DNA from: an uncultured Eubacterium sp. | GTDB taxonomy: Bacteria > Bacillota > Clostridia > Lachnospirales > Lachnospiraceae | Direction of reading: 5' to 3' | NCBI GenBank assembly: GCA_910583555.1 | Contig: CAJTXO010000005.1 | Span: forward strand, 67,319-131,318 | DNA length: 64,000 nucleotides | Shown here: piece by piece, positions 1 to 8,191 of the stretch | Layout: every line of letters starts with the position of its first letter | Position numbering within the stretch: the first letter of the stretch is position 1 | Translations under genes and position numbers: made by a program | The notes under the pieces: generated by a model | What the model was told of the DNA's origin: nothing | The model's database searches: none | Seen by the model: only the letters and a program-made list of their open reading frames with translations

Positions 1-688
1 CCAGATTCGCCCTCAGCAGCGGATAGCAGGAACAAATATTCCGTTCCCGCACTTCCTTTTTGTGGAACACCACGAGGATCGATCCGACGCCGACCACCGA
101 GATTGAAATAAAAATATAGGGAAAATAGGCGAAGAAATAATACATGGATCCATGGCTTTCCTCGCGGCCCCCCTCCATCATGCTGACAGAAACTTTTTCC
201 CTGCACACCTCGGCCGTCTTCTCCGCGACCTCCCGGGAATCCAGTCCGCCCGCCCGATACGCCCGGGCCACCGAACCATAGCGGCCCACCATATTGACAA
301 AAAACTGTTCGTAAACCGTTCCGGGAATGGTCGTAATCTGCGGCTTTACCAGATTCCCGCCCAGAAGAGACTCCCCGTAGCCCTCCGGGATCCGTATGAC
401 GCAGGTGACGTTCCGGTTGTAAAGTTCATCCTGGATCGTCTCCGCCTCGTCCTCCAGCTCCACGATCTCATTTCCCTCCGCCAGATACTGTACGACGCCG
501 CGGCTGAGCTCGGAATCGTCCTCGTCAAACACGGCCAGTTTCTGGGACTGCGCACGAAACATCCCGCTCTGCGCCTCTTCTCCCTGTGACGATATGATGA
601 AGGCCATCGCCAGGAAAATACCGAGATACATGATAACGCGCATCTTTAATCTGTTCAATATGCGGAAAAACACTTTATAAACTGACAT
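1..688 (-). CDS. ABC-2 type transporter permease, partial (runs off left edge)
   Basis: About 229 N-terminal residues are visible; the rest lies outside the window. The protein starts with a short basic stretch and one membrane segment (about residues 10-30), followed by a long soluble part containing acidic stretches and a second hydrophobic stretch near the edge. This is the usual ABC-2 permease layout with a large extracytoplasmic loop after the first helix. The ATG at 688 lies inside the 3' end of the preceding permease (14-base overlap) with AAGGAGGAG just upstream, so the two permeases are translationally coupled and probably form a heterodimer with the ATPase at 1910-2857. The substrate cannot be read from sequence; drug, peptide or lipid export is typical of the family. 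Confidence 0.8.
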   Translation of the reverse strand, partial: MSVYKVFFRILNRLKMRVIMYLGIFLAMAFIISSQGEEAQSGMFRAQSQKLAVFDEDDSELSRGVVQYLAEGNEIVELEDEAETIQDELYNRNVTCVIRIPEGYGESLLGGNLVKPQITTIPGTVYEQFFVNMVGRYGSVARAYRAGGLDSREVAEKTAEVCREKVSVSMMEGGREESHGSMYYFFAYFPYIFISISVVGVGSILVVFHKKEVRERNICSCYPLLRANL

Positions 689-1808
689 AGCGACTCCTCC
701 TTACCATAAAATAACTAGCCAGCATGAGCACGGCCATACCCGCCCCCAGATAAGCCATGTTCCCCAAAAAACGCCCATTCGTTTCAAATATGTTCAGCGC
801 GTAAAAAGAATCGGTGATCAGCGCCGCCGGATTTAAGTCATTGAGGATCGGCGCCGTATGCTCGATCTCATCTTTGATCCCCGATATCATCAGGTCACTG
901 AGAGCACTGAACGCGAGCCCCACGCTCACGAGAATGCCGATCTTCATGCCCTCTCCCAGACGGGGGAGCGAGCCGACAAAAATGCCGAGCACAATGCCAA
1001 AACTCGTGCCCAGAAGGAGCAGGAGCAGAATCTGCGGCACATTGTCGCCCAGCTTCAGCTTTAGTACCACTCTCATGTAGATCAGGAGCAAAAGGACGAT
1101 CGCGTACTGTACGATCTCGCACGCCAGAAATTCCGCCGCGATACTTTTCATCTTGTGCACCGGGATCATATTGCGACGCTGGCCGAGGTCGGAAACATTT
1201 GCCTGTATTTTTAAAATGCGGTCACACCCGGCAAAACTGGCAAAGAGGCATACCATCGCCAGCACGGCGTAAAAGTAATTGATCACGTTATCCTGATTGC
1301 CCTCGGACGATTTTTTCTCTTCCACATATTCCGTCTGTGACGTGAGCGCCTCCACCGCCGGCAGGATACGGCCGGGATCGATCTGTGCCACGTCTGAAAT
1401 CGTCTTCTTATACTGCACAAACTGTTCAAAGATCATCTGCAGCATCGTCTGATCCATACCGGATTCCGCCACCTCGATGGACACCTCTTCCCCGACGTAC
1501 ACGATCCCCTTAACTTCCCCTTCCTGCAGCTTCTGTTCCGCGCTTTCCCTATCCAGTTCACTCACCGCCAGGATCTGGTCCTCTCCCTCGGCGGAGACCA
1601 TCTGGATCATCCGTTCGAAGATCTGGTCCTCCTGCTGCTTCACGACGGCCACCGGGATCACATGAAACTGTTCGGTCGCCTCAAACAGGTTACTAAACGC
1701 CAAATACATAAATGTCGTAAGGGCAAACGGGAAAATAAGTGTCCAAAACACGATCTCCCTCGTTCTCAGAAGAGACAACAGCCCGTATTTTAATATATGT
1801 CGAAACAC
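675..1808 (-). CDS. ABC-2 type transporter permease
   Basis: A protein of about 377 residues with one N-terminal membrane helix (about residues 18-38), a soluble loop of roughly 150 residues, then five or six closely spaced hydrophobic segments to the C-terminus. This is the ABC-2 family architecture. I place the start at the GTG at 1808, because AAAGGAGT lies 8 bases upstream; the in-frame GTG at 1817 almost abuts that site. The gene follows its ATPase after about 100 bases that contain two perfect inverted repeats, and it overlaps the next permease by 14 bases. It is probably one half of the membrane channel of an exporter controlled by the neighbouring two-component pair. Substrate unknown. 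Confidence 0.88.
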   Translation of the reverse strand: MFRHILKYGLLSLLRTREIVFWTLIFPFALTTFMYLAFSNLFEATEQFHVIPVAVVKQQEDQIFERMIQMVSAEGEDQILAVSELDRESAEQKLQEGEVKGIVYVGEEVSIEVAESGMDQTMLQMIFEQFVQYKKTISDVAQIDPGRILPAVEALTSQTEYVEEKKSSEGNQDNVINYFYAVLAMVCLFASFAGCDRILKIQANVSDLGQRRNMIPVHKMKSIAAEFLACEIVQYAIVLLLLIYMRVVLKLKLGDNVPQILLLLLLGTSFGIVLGIFVGSLPRLGEGMKIGILVSVGLAFSALSDLMISGIKDEIEHTAPILNDLNPAALITDSFYALNIFETNGRFLGNMAYLGAGMAVLMLASYFMVRRSRYVSL

Positions 1809-1844
1809 TGTACACACTCCTTTCAGCTCGCTTGAAGTAATAGC

Positions 1845-1915
1845 GAAGAATCCTCTCTGTGGATTCTTCTGGTGTGAATAGAGTAAGGTGTCGCAAGCGA
1901 TGCCTTACTCTATTC
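1845..1915 (-). promoter_or_regulatory. Two consecutive hairpins at the ATPase stop codon
   Basis: Two perfect inverted repeats lie between the ABC ATPase and the downstream permease: a 9-bp stem (1845-1853 with 1861-1869, 7-base loop) and a 13-bp stem (1876-1888 with 1903-1915), whose loop holds a further TCGC/GCGA pairing. The longer stem includes the ATPase stop codon (1910-1912). Neither is followed by a run of U in the transcript, so an intrinsic terminator is unlikely. An RNA processing or stabilising element that sets the ATPase-to-permease ratio is the inference. Confidence 0.6.
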
Positions 1916-2857
1916 GCACTGGTCTCTTAACTCCTTCCCCGTGATCTCGAGAAAGACATCATTTAATGTCGGCAGTTCAGTATAGACCCTGCCAAATGGG
2001 ATTTCCTCTGAGCGCAGCCTCTCCAGCACATGGATCAGATTGTGCGCGCCGCCGCAGAAACGGATGCAGAGGTGTCCGTCCCCGTACGCCGCTTCATAGG
2101 CGTGTTCAAGATCACGAAAACCGGCCAGTTCCTCTTCCTCGAGCTGTGAGACCTCCACTGTGACGGTCTCTGTATTTTTGATCATCTTCTTTAATTCCTC
2201 TTTCGTCCCGATCGCGATGTTCTGCCCCTTATCCATGATGGCGATGCGGGTGCAGATCTGCTCGACCTCTTCCATATAGTGCGAGGTGTACACGATCGTG
2301 GCGCCCTGCCTGTTCAACTCCACGATCCCCTCCAGAATGTTATTCCTGCTCTGCGGATCGACGGCCACCGTCGGCTCGTCAAAAAAGATCAGTTTCGGCT
2401 TATGGGCAATACCGCAGGCGATATTGAGCCTGCGCAGCAAACCGCCCGAAAGCTTTTTCGGATAAAATTTCCGGAACTCATCCAGTCCGACAAACCGGAT
2501 CGCCTCCTCGGTATACTGCTTCCTCGTCTGCTTATCCCGGATGTAAAGACCGCAGAAATAATCAATGTTTTCATAAACAGTCAGTTCATTGAATACCGCC
2601 ACGTTCTGCAGCACCACGCCAATATCCCTCTTGCTGTCGTACGAATCCGGCCGCATTTCCTTTCCGAACACCCGGATCTGTCCCTTGTCGTATCGGAGCA
2701 GGGAGAGAATGGCGCTGATAGCCGTCGTCTTCCCCGATCCGTTCGGCCCCAGAAGCCCGAAGATCTCCCCCTCCTCAATTTTTAAATTAAAATGGTCGAG
2801 CGCTAACAGTTCCTTATACCGCTTGACCAGATTTTCCACCTCGATCACTGCTGCCAT
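1910..2857 (-). CDS. ABC transporter ATP-binding protein
   Basis: A 315-residue nucleotide-binding subunit of an exporter of the DrrA/CcmA-like class. Walker A GPNGSGKTT is near residue 38, the signature LSGGLLRRLNIA near residue 138 and Walker B LIFFDEPTVAVDP near residue 157, followed by the switch region (TSHYMEEVE). Note the signature reads LSGGLLRR rather than the usual LSGGMKRR. A C-terminal domain of about 90 residues follows, as in exporters of this class. The ATG at 2857 has AAAGGAGG upstream. It is first in an operon with two ABC-2 permeases and divergent from a histidine kinase/response regulator pair, which suggests regulated export of a toxic compound or cell-envelope component. 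Confidence 0.93.
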   Translation of the reverse strand: MAAVIEVENLVKRYKELLALDHFNLKIEEGEIFGLLGPNGSGKTTAISAILSLLRYDKGQIRVFGKEMRPDSYDSKRDIGVVLQNVAVFNELTVYENIDYFCGLYIRDKQTRKQYTEEAIRFVGLDEFRKFYPKKLSGGLLRRLNIACGIAHKPKLIFFDEPTVAVDPQSRNNILEGIVELNRQGATIVYTSHYMEEVEQICTRIAIMDKGQNIAIGTKEELKKMIKNTETVTVEVSQLEEEELAGFRDLEHAYEAAYGDGHLCIRFCGGAHNLIHVLERLRSEEIPFGRVYTELPTLNDVFLEITGKELRDQCE

Positions 2858-2957
2858 GCCGTTTCCTCCTTTACCATCCTGAAATGCTGATTCACTCTGA
2901 ACATATTATATAAAACAACCACCGCCGGGGAAAGTGAGCATCCTCATCATTTGCGCA

Positions 2958-2969
2958 TGACAAATGTCA
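2958..2969. promoter_or_regulatory. Palindrome TGACAAATGTCA, candidate response-regulator site
   Basis: A perfect 12-base palindrome (TGACA-AA-TGTCA) lies about 100 bases upstream of the ABC ATPase start and about 40 bases upstream of the promoter of the divergent kinase gene. A possible -10 for the ATPase operon (TATAAT on the minus strand) is seen near 2903-2908, without a good -35, as is common for activated promoters. Binding by the LuxR-type regulator encoded next door is inferred from location and symmetry only. Confidence 0.4.
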
Positions 2970-3007
2970 CAACATATGATCTGTTTTTATTTCTTAACTG
3001 CTTCTAT

Positions 3008-3036
3008 TTGCCATTTAAGCTATTTTGCATTATAAT
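3008..3036 (+). promoter_or_regulatory. Sigma-A promoter of the histidine kinase/response regulator operon
   Basis: TTGCCA (3008-3013), a 17-base spacer and a perfect TATAAT (3031-3036). The leader to the kinase ATG at 3150 is about 105 bases. Confidence 0.65.
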
Positions 3037-3149
3037 CATGTCATATGCGGCGCTTTTATGTACAATGAAAGTATGCGGTCAGCATCTACAAATATTTTGC
3101 AGAAACCCGAGCACCAGAACCACTAAAAATCGGGAAATGGAGGGACGAT

Positions 3150-4253
3150 ATGCAGGATCTCACAAACAAACTGCTGCTTTTTATATGCGGCATCTGCATC
3201 GAATGGTATGCAGGTGTAAACGATGCCGCCGGTTTTGCCCTTACCATATCCCTTATTTTGAGCTGCCTGTGCACGTATTTTTCCAACCGCCGCATATGCG
3301 GCGCATGTATCGCGCTCTACTGTGTGATGAGTTTCATCTGGCCGGCCTTTGTCCCATATGTTCCGCTATTTTTTTACGATATGATGGCCACCGGGCAGAA
3401 TATGTTAATGGCTGCCGTCATTCCGGCGTGTATCAATGCCGTATTCTGCCTGTACCCGACACTTTCGTTTCCTTTTTTACTCTCCCTGGCCTTCACTTTT
3501 TTACTGGCCTCTTACAGCAGGAAAAACGAAACACTCTTGCGGAAACTGCATCAGATCAGAGACCGCAGCACGGAGGCGGAGATCCATCTGAAGGAACGGA
3601 ATCAGGCGCTCATCCAGAAACAAAATTTTGAAATCCACGCGGCGACGCTTGCGGAGCGGAACAGGATTGCCAGAGAAATCCACGACAATGTGGGACATCT
3701 GCTGACCCGCTCGCTTTTGCAGACCGGAGCGCTGAACGTGACCAATCAGGACCCCTCCCTGGCGGAGCCTCTCGCGACGCTGAACGATACGCTGAACACC
3801 GCGATGACGAGCATCCGCACGAGCGTCCACGACCTGTATGACGAATCGATCGACCTCCGCCATGTCCTGCAGGAGATCATCTCACAGGACCACGCCATTC
3901 CGATCCGTCTGGAATACGATGTAGAACATGAACTGCCGCGGGAGATCAAGTACGCGTTCATCTCGATCGTAAAGGAAGCCATTCACAACATAGACAAACA
4001 CAGCAGCGGCACCGCCGGCAAAGTGACCGTGCGCGAACACCCCGGCTTCCTCCTGCTGCAGATCCGCGACAACGGCGAATGCCAGAGCGATCCGTTCGCT
4101 TCAGACGGCATCGGACTTTCCGGCATCCGTGACCGGGTGACGTCGCTCGGCGGAACGCTACGGATCGACACGAAGCACGGATTTCAGATCAACATTACCG
4201 TTGCGAACCAACGGCTTCACAGCGAAAATCATAGACAGAAACGGGGGATTTGA
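3150..4253 (+). CDS. Sensor histidine kinase (HisKA_3 family)
   Basis: A 367-residue membrane histidine kinase of the NarL-partner group. The first 125 residues form four to five membrane helices with very short loops, so the sensor is probably the membrane part itself, as in DesK- or LiaS-like intramembrane-sensing kinases. The dimerisation box ERNRIAREIHDNVGHLL (about residues 168-184) carries the phosphorylated His, and the ATP-binding domain has an N-box near KEAIHNIDKHS and a G-box DGIGLSGIRDR near residue 318. GGAGG lies 8 bases before the ATG. The stop overlaps the start of the response regulator (TGATG), showing tight coupling. Likely input: envelope stress or an antimicrobial exported by the divergent ABC transporter. 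Confidence 0.92.
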   Translation: MQDLTNKLLLFICGICIEWYAGVNDAAGFALTISLILSCLCTYFSNRRICGACIALYCVMSFIWPAFVPYVPLFFYDMMATGQNMLMAAVIPACINAVFCLYPTLSFPFLLSLAFTFLLASYSRKNETLLRKLHQIRDRSTEAEIHLKERNQALIQKQNFEIHAATLAERNRIAREIHDNVGHLLTRSLLQTGALNVTNQDPSLAEPLATLNDTLNTAMTSIRTSVHDLYDESIDLRHVLQEIISQDHAIPIRLEYDVEHELPREIKYAFISIVKEAIHNIDKHSSGTAGKVTVREHPGFLLLQIRDNGECQSDPFASDGIGLSGIRDRVTSLGGTLRIDTKHGFQINITVANQRLHSENHRQKRGI

Positions 4254-4888
4254 TGAATGTTTTGATCATTGACGACGACCAGCTTGTTTCCTTCTCTCTC
4301 AAAACGATACTGGAGGCGAGCGGTCAGGTAAACATCGCCGGGATCGGTGACAGCGGTGCGGCCGCCATCGAGCTCTACGAATCGGTAAGGCCCGATATCC
4401 TTCTTATGGATATTCGGATGGAAGGCATGAGCGGGCTCGATGCGGGCGCTCACATTCTCCGCGCGCATCCCGAGGCAAAAATACTGTTCCTGACAACGTT
4501 TTCCGATGACGAGTACATCGTAAAGGCGCTGCGGATGGGGGCCAAAGGATACATCCTGAAACAGAACTTCAACAGCATCGTGCCCGCGCTTTTAGCGATC
4601 GAGGGGGGCCAAAACGTATTTGGCGATGAGATTACCGGAAAACTGCCCGCGCTCATGTCGGCGTCATCCGATACGTCCCAATATGAAAAATATGATATTT
4701 CAGAGAGGGAACAGGACATCATCTCTCTCGTCGCCGAGGGACTGAACAACCGGGAAATCGCGGAAAAACTTTATTTGAGCGAGGGCACGGTCCGCAACTA
4801 TCTGAGCCATATCCTCGAAAAACTCGGACTGCGTGACCGCACCCAATTGGCCGTTTTTTATTACCGGGGGACACGTTCCGCGGAGTAG
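4253..4888 (+). CDS. Response regulator, NarL/LuxR family
   Basis: A 211-residue response regulator. The receiver domain has the acidic pair in IIDDDQ at the N-terminus, the phosphoacceptor Asp in LLMDIRMEGMSG (about residue 54), the Thr in FLTTFSDDEY and the Lys in GAKGYILKQ. The C-terminal helix-turn-helix is LuxR type (ISEREQDIISLVAEGLNNRE, then IAEKLYLSEGTVRNYLSHI). The ATG at 4253 overlaps the kinase TGA; a TTG one codon earlier is an alternative start. Its likely target is the divergent ABC exporter, through the palindrome at 2958-2969, and possibly its own operon. Confidence 0.94.
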   Translation: MNVLIIDDDQLVSFSLKTILEASGQVNIAGIGDSGAAAIELYESVRPDILLMDIRMEGMSGLDAGAHILRAHPEAKILFLTTFSDDEYIVKALRMGAKGYILKQNFNSIVPALLAIEGGQNVFGDEITGKLPALMSASSDTSQYEKYDISEREQDIISLVAEGLNNREIAEKLYLSEGTVRNYLSHILEKLGLRDRTQLAVFYYRGTRSAE

Positions 4889-4889
4889 C

Positions 4890-4916
4890 CGGAAATTTTT
4901 TCCGAAAATTTTTTAT
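4890..4916 (+). terminator. Weak intrinsic terminator after the response regulator
   Basis: A 6-bp stem (CGGAAA/TTTCCG) with a 3-base loop, followed by AAAA and a run of six T. The stem is short, so this is a tentative call. Confidence 0.4.
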
Positions 4917-4950
4917 AAATAAATGAAAATTTCTCTTGATTTCAACCCTT

Positions 4951-4975
4951 CTATATAATAAACTAGATTATATAG
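4951..4975. promoter_or_regulatory. Inverted repeat upstream of the XRE regulator, candidate operator
   Basis: CTATATAAT and ATTATATAG form a perfect 9-bp inverted repeat separated by 7 bases, ending 23 bases before the ATG at 4999. A -10 element (TATAAT) sits inside the left arm, so a bound repressor would block the promoter. Autoregulation by the downstream XRE protein is inferred. Confidence 0.5.
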
Positions 4976-4998
4976 ATTTTTACTAGGAGGCTCTGATT

Positions 4999-5361
4999 AT
5001 GGACGTAATGGAAAAAGTAGACTTTAAAAAAGTCGGAAAACGAATGAAACAGCTGCGAAATGAACAAGGGATCACACAGGAAAAAGTCGCGAAGGACCTC
5101 GGCAGCACGATTGCCTTTGTGAGTAATATAGAAAACAACCGCACAAAGATCAACCTGCGCGTACTTATGTATTACTCTAAACTGTGCCACATCTCCATTG
5201 ATTCCCTGTTGAACGCAGGCATCCCGGATCTGATCCCCGCCGACGATGACACCGTCGTCGAACAGGAAATTGCCCGGGTACTTAAATATTATAATAAGAA
5301 CGAAAAAATAAAAATCTTAAACATGTTAAAGATCGGAAAGGATCTCGAGCTGGACATTTAA
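4999..5361 (+). CDS. XRE-family transcriptional regulator
   Basis: A 120-residue protein with an N-terminal Cro/C1-type helix-turn-helix at about residues 11-66 (VGKRMKQLRNEQGITQEKVA, then DLGSTIAFVSNIENNRTKIN), which fits HTH_3. The second half is acidic and helical, with a short ligand or dimerisation segment, and has no recognised enzyme motif. A strong TAGGAGG precedes the ATG, and a 25-base inverted repeat lies in the promoter. The gene stands alone and ends at a bidirectional terminator. Targets are unknown; it is most likely an autoregulator of a small regulon. Confidence 0.88.
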   Translation: MDVMEKVDFKKVGKRMKQLRNEQGITQEKVAKDLGSTIAFVSNIENNRTKINLRVLMYYSKLCHISIDSLLNAGIPDLIPADDDTVVEQEIARVLKYYNKNEKIKILNMLKIGKDLELDI

Positions 5362-5376
5362 AAAGGCAAACCACAA

Positions 5377-5420
5377 AAACTCCGTGTCGGCCGGCAGGCC
5401 GGTTCACGGAGTTTCCTTTT
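5377..5420. terminator. Bidirectional terminator between convergent genes
   Basis: A 10-bp stem (AAACTCCGTG at 5377-5386 with CACGGAGTTT at 5405-5414) whose loop contains a second GGCCGG/CCGGCC-type pairing. A T-rich tract follows on the plus strand and a T run is present on the minus strand. It serves the XRE gene and the HD-domain gene. Confidence 0.8.
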
Positions 5421-5427
5421 ATCCGGA

Positions 5428-6123
5428 TCAGTACGGTGCGGTTCTATCCTTGATCATATCTACCATATAGGGGACGATGTTCGGATCAAACTGCTTTCCG
5501 CTACACTCTTCAAGCTCTTTCAATATGTACTGTTCGTCGTGGTGCTCTTTATAGACGCGGCGGCTCGACATCGTATCGTACGAGTCCGCCACACAGATGA
5601 TGCGGGCGAACAACGGGATCTCTTCGCCCTTCAATCCCTCATTATACCCTTTTCCGTCATATCTCTCATGGTGGTACCTGGCGCCCTCACTGATGCCGTC
5701 GATTGCCGTAAAATCCTGCAGGATCTCGCCGCCGATCGATGGGTGGTTGCGGATCATCTGCACTTCCTCCTCTGTCAGTTTCCCCGGCTTTTTTAAAATG
5801 GAATCGGGAACACCTATTTTTCCGATATCATGTAACATCGCCACGTAATATATCTTTTCCTGATCCTCTTCACTCATCCCCATCCTCTTCGCGATCTCAC
5901 GGGAATACGTGGCCACACGGATCGAATGACCATTCGTATCCTTGTCTTTCGCATCGATCGCATGGGCGAACGTCTCCATCGACTGTTTCAGTATCGACTG
6001 GTAACTCGTATTTTTTCTCTCTAAACTCCTCATGGTCAGGCGGACGTAGAGAGAACAAAACACGATGCAGACAAGCACGCATACCATTCCCGCAAGCAGC
6101 CACACATAAACACTATTTTCCAT
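5428..6123 (-). CDS. Membrane-anchored HD-domain (HD-GYP-like) phosphohydrolase
   Basis: A 231-residue protein with one N-terminal membrane helix (residues 7-29), a short coiled linker and a cytoplasmic HD domain. Visible metal-site motifs are GHSIRVATYS, LHDIGKIGVP (HD pair near residue 94) and YHHERYDGKGYNEGLKG. These match the HD-GYP family of cyclic-di-GMP phosphodiesterases, except that the signature triad reads GYN rather than GYP. No receiver, GGDEF or other sensor domain is present. Cleavage of cyclic di-GMP or a related dinucleotide is the family expectation and is not shown here. It lies 16 bases downstream of the HAD phosphatase gene, so the two are probably co-transcribed. Confidence 0.85.
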   Translation of the reverse strand: MENSVYVWLLAGMVCVLVCIVFCSLYVRLTMRSLERKNTSYQSILKQSMETFAHAIDAKDKDTNGHSIRVATYSREIAKRMGMSEEDQEKIYYVAMLHDIGKIGVPDSILKKPGKLTEEEVQMIRNHPSIGGEILQDFTAIDGISEGARYHHERYDGKGYNEGLKGEEIPLFARIICVADSYDTMSSRRVYKEHHDEQYILKELEECSGKQFDPNIVPYMVDMIKDRTAPY

Positions 6124-6139
6124 CGCATGTTCCTTTCAA

Positions 6140-6934
6140 TTACAATTTAATCAATTCCTTTAGTACCCCGTTCTCCGTGCAGGCGCCGCATACGTCCGTA
6201 GCCACCGCCTTCAGCTCTTCTCTCGCATTCGCTACGGCAAAACGCTTTGCCGCCCGTTTCAGCATGTCGATATCGTTCTGGTTGTCCCCGAATGCCATCG
6301 TTTCCTCTCTCGTTATCCCCAGCGTTTCCTGAATAAACGCCACCGCGCTTCCCTTTCCGGCATCCTTCGGCACACAGTCGAGCCACTGGATCCCGGCCAG
6401 ATTAAGCCGCACGCGGTTTTCCCATTTGGGGCGGAACCACGGATCCGTCAGCGCTTCTACCATATTGTGGTGGTAGAGGGAAACCTTGACGATCTCATCG
6501 CGCACATTCTTTTTCAGATCGCCCACCGCCTCAATGTCATATCCATAGCTGTTCACCATCCAGCGGTACATCTCCGAATCGGCGCTGCTCGCGTACGCGC
6601 GCTTTCGTCCATTGACCATCACATCACACTGTGGGATCTTCCTCACATCGTCAATGATCTCGTCACACATTTCTTTGGCCATCACTTTCGAATACAGGCA
6701 CTCGCCCTGATAAAACACCATACTTCCGCCGTCTACGGCAAAATAGATCTCATCCGCTACCGGAGCGAACAATTTCTCCAGGCTCACGAGCTGCCGGCCG
6801 CTGCACACGGCAAATACGATTCCTTTTTCCTTTAATTTCCGTATCGCGTCATAGTAACCCGGATGAAACGATTCAACCGAACCGCCATCTTTCACAAGCG
6901 TTCCGTCCACATCACTGACGACAAGACGAACCAT
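6140..6934 (-). CDS. Cof-type HAD-superfamily hydrolase
   Basis: About 264 residues. The HAD motifs are in order: the nucleophile loop VSDVDGTLVKDG near the start, a Ser/Thr motif in VCSGRQ, the C2B cap of about 120 residues typical of the Cof family, and the acidic motif FGDNQNDIDMLK near residue 207. Such enzymes dephosphorylate sugar phosphates, flavin or pyridoxal phosphates; the substrate here cannot be assigned. I prefer the ATG at 6934, which has AAGGAG about 10 bases upstream, over the in-frame ATG at 6958. It probably shares a transcript with the HD-domain gene. Confidence 0.9.
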   Translation of the reverse strand: MVRLVVSDVDGTLVKDGGSVESFHPGYYDAIRKLKEKGIVFAVCSGRQLVSLEKLFAPVADEIYFAVDGGSMVFYQGECLYSKVMAKEMCDEIIDDVRKIPQCDVMVNGRKRAYASSADSEMYRWMVNSYGYDIEAVGDLKKNVRDEIVKVSLYHHNMVEALTDPWFRPKWENRVRLNLAGIQWLDCVPKDAGKGSAVAFIQETLGITREETMAFGDNQNDIDMLKRAAKRFAVANAREELKAVATDVCGACTENGVLKELIKL

Positions 6935-7011
6935 ACCACCACCCTCTCCTTTCCCCATGTCTCGACCCCCTCTTTTTCAAATGCCGCTATTGGCACCGTG
7001 GTCTGCCTGTT

Positions 7012-7069
7012 AAGAAAGCCCGGTCAGTATGAAGGAACTCTCACTGGTCCCCTTGCTGCCAACCGGGCT
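7012..7069 (-). terminator. Probable terminator downstream of ilvC
   Basis: AGCCCGGT and ACCGGGCT (7017-7024 and 7062-7069) can pair across a 37-base loop that may fold further. On the minus strand the structure is followed by TTTCTT. The long loop makes this a moderate call. Confidence 0.45.
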
Positions 7070-7081
7070 GAATGCACATGC

Positions 7082-8104
7082 TTAGTTATTGATCAGTTTA
7101 TCTTCGCCATTCCAGCTGTAAAGCTTACGGATATCCTCGCCGATCACCTCTGACGGATGCTCGGAAGCCCTCTTCCTCATCGCGCGGAAGTGAGCCTGGC
7201 CGCCTGCCTCTGACATATCCAGAAGGAATTCTTTGGCAAACGAACCGTCCTGTATATCGCTGAGGATCTTCTTCATCGCCTTCTTCGTATCCTCGGTGAT
7301 GATCTTCGGTCCTGTCACATAATCGCCGTACTCCGCCGTATTGGAAATCGAATAGCGCATACCCGCGAAACCGCTCTGGTAGATGAGATCCACGATCAGC
7401 TTCATCTCGTGGATACACTCAAAATACGCGTTCCTCGGATCGTATCCTGCCTCGCACAGCGTCTCAAAACCTGCCTGCATCAGCGCGCACACACCGCCGC
7501 ACAGGACAGCCTGCTCACCGAACAGGTCAGTCTCGGTCTCGGTGCGGAACGTCGTCTCAAGAACGCCGGCTCTCGCCCCGCCGATCGCGAGCGCGTACGC
7601 CAGCGCCATGTCAAGCGCCTTTCCTGTCGCGTCCTGCTCTACTGCCACCAGACAAGGAACACCTTTTCCTGCCTGATACTCGCTGCGTACAGTATGTCCC
7701 GGCCCTTTCGGCGCGATCATCGTCACATCGACATCTTTCGGCGGCACGATCTGGCCGAAATGAATGTTAAAGCCGTGTGCGAACATCAGCATATTTCCCG
7801 CTTCCAGATTTGGCTCGATGGACTCTTTGTACATCTTCGCCTGAAGCTCGTCATTGATCAGGATCATAATAATATCTGCTTTTTTCGCTGCCTCTGCTGC
7901 CGTATATACATCAAATCCCTGAGACTCTGCCTTTGCCCATGATTTCGAGCCTTCATACAGGCCGATGATCACGTTGCAACCACTCTCTTTCGCATTCAAT
8001 GCGTGGGCATGTCCCTGACTGCCGTACCCGATGACAGCAATCGTCTTGCCGTCCAAAAGTCCGAGGTTACAGTCACTTTCATAATAAATCTTTGCGTCTG
8101 CCAT
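7082..8104 (-). CDS. ilvC: Ketol-acid reductoisomerase (NADP+), class I
   Basis: A 340-residue enzyme of branched-chain amino acid synthesis that isomerises and reduces acetolactate or acetohydroxybutyrate. The Rossmann motif GYGSQGHAHA is at residues 26-35, with the cofactor loop GLYEGSKSW after it. The metal-binding acidic residues are visible in TDLFGEQAVLCGG (near residue 190) and in ECIHEMKLIVDL. The length is normal for class I. The start ATG follows TAGGAGG. It lies about 90 bases beyond the duplicated end of ilvN, with a small 6-bp hairpin (8140-8156) in between, and is almost certainly co-transcribed with ilvN from the promoter at 8816-8844. No ilvB or ilvD is present in the window. 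Confidence 0.98.
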   Translation of the reverse strand: MADAKIYYESDCNLGLLDGKTIAVIGYGSQGHAHALNAKESGCNVIIGLYEGSKSWAKAESQGFDVYTAAEAAKKADIIMILINDELQAKMYKESIEPNLEAGNMLMFAHGFNIHFGQIVPPKDVDVTMIAPKGPGHTVRSEYQAGKGVPCLVAVEQDATGKALDMALAYALAIGGARAGVLETTFRTETETDLFGEQAVLCGGVCALMQAGFETLCEAGYDPRNAYFECIHEMKLIVDLIYQSGFAGMRYSISNTAEYGDYVTGPKIITEDTKKAMKKILSDIQDGSFAKEFLLDMSEAGGQAHFRAMRKRASEHPSEVIGEDIRKLYSWNGEDKLINN

Positions 8105-8191
8105 TTTACTTTTCCTCCTAGATTATAATATATAAAGCCCCTCCAGAGTTTGGAGGATGGTTTTCCATTTTACGATGACGCGGTTTCCTCA

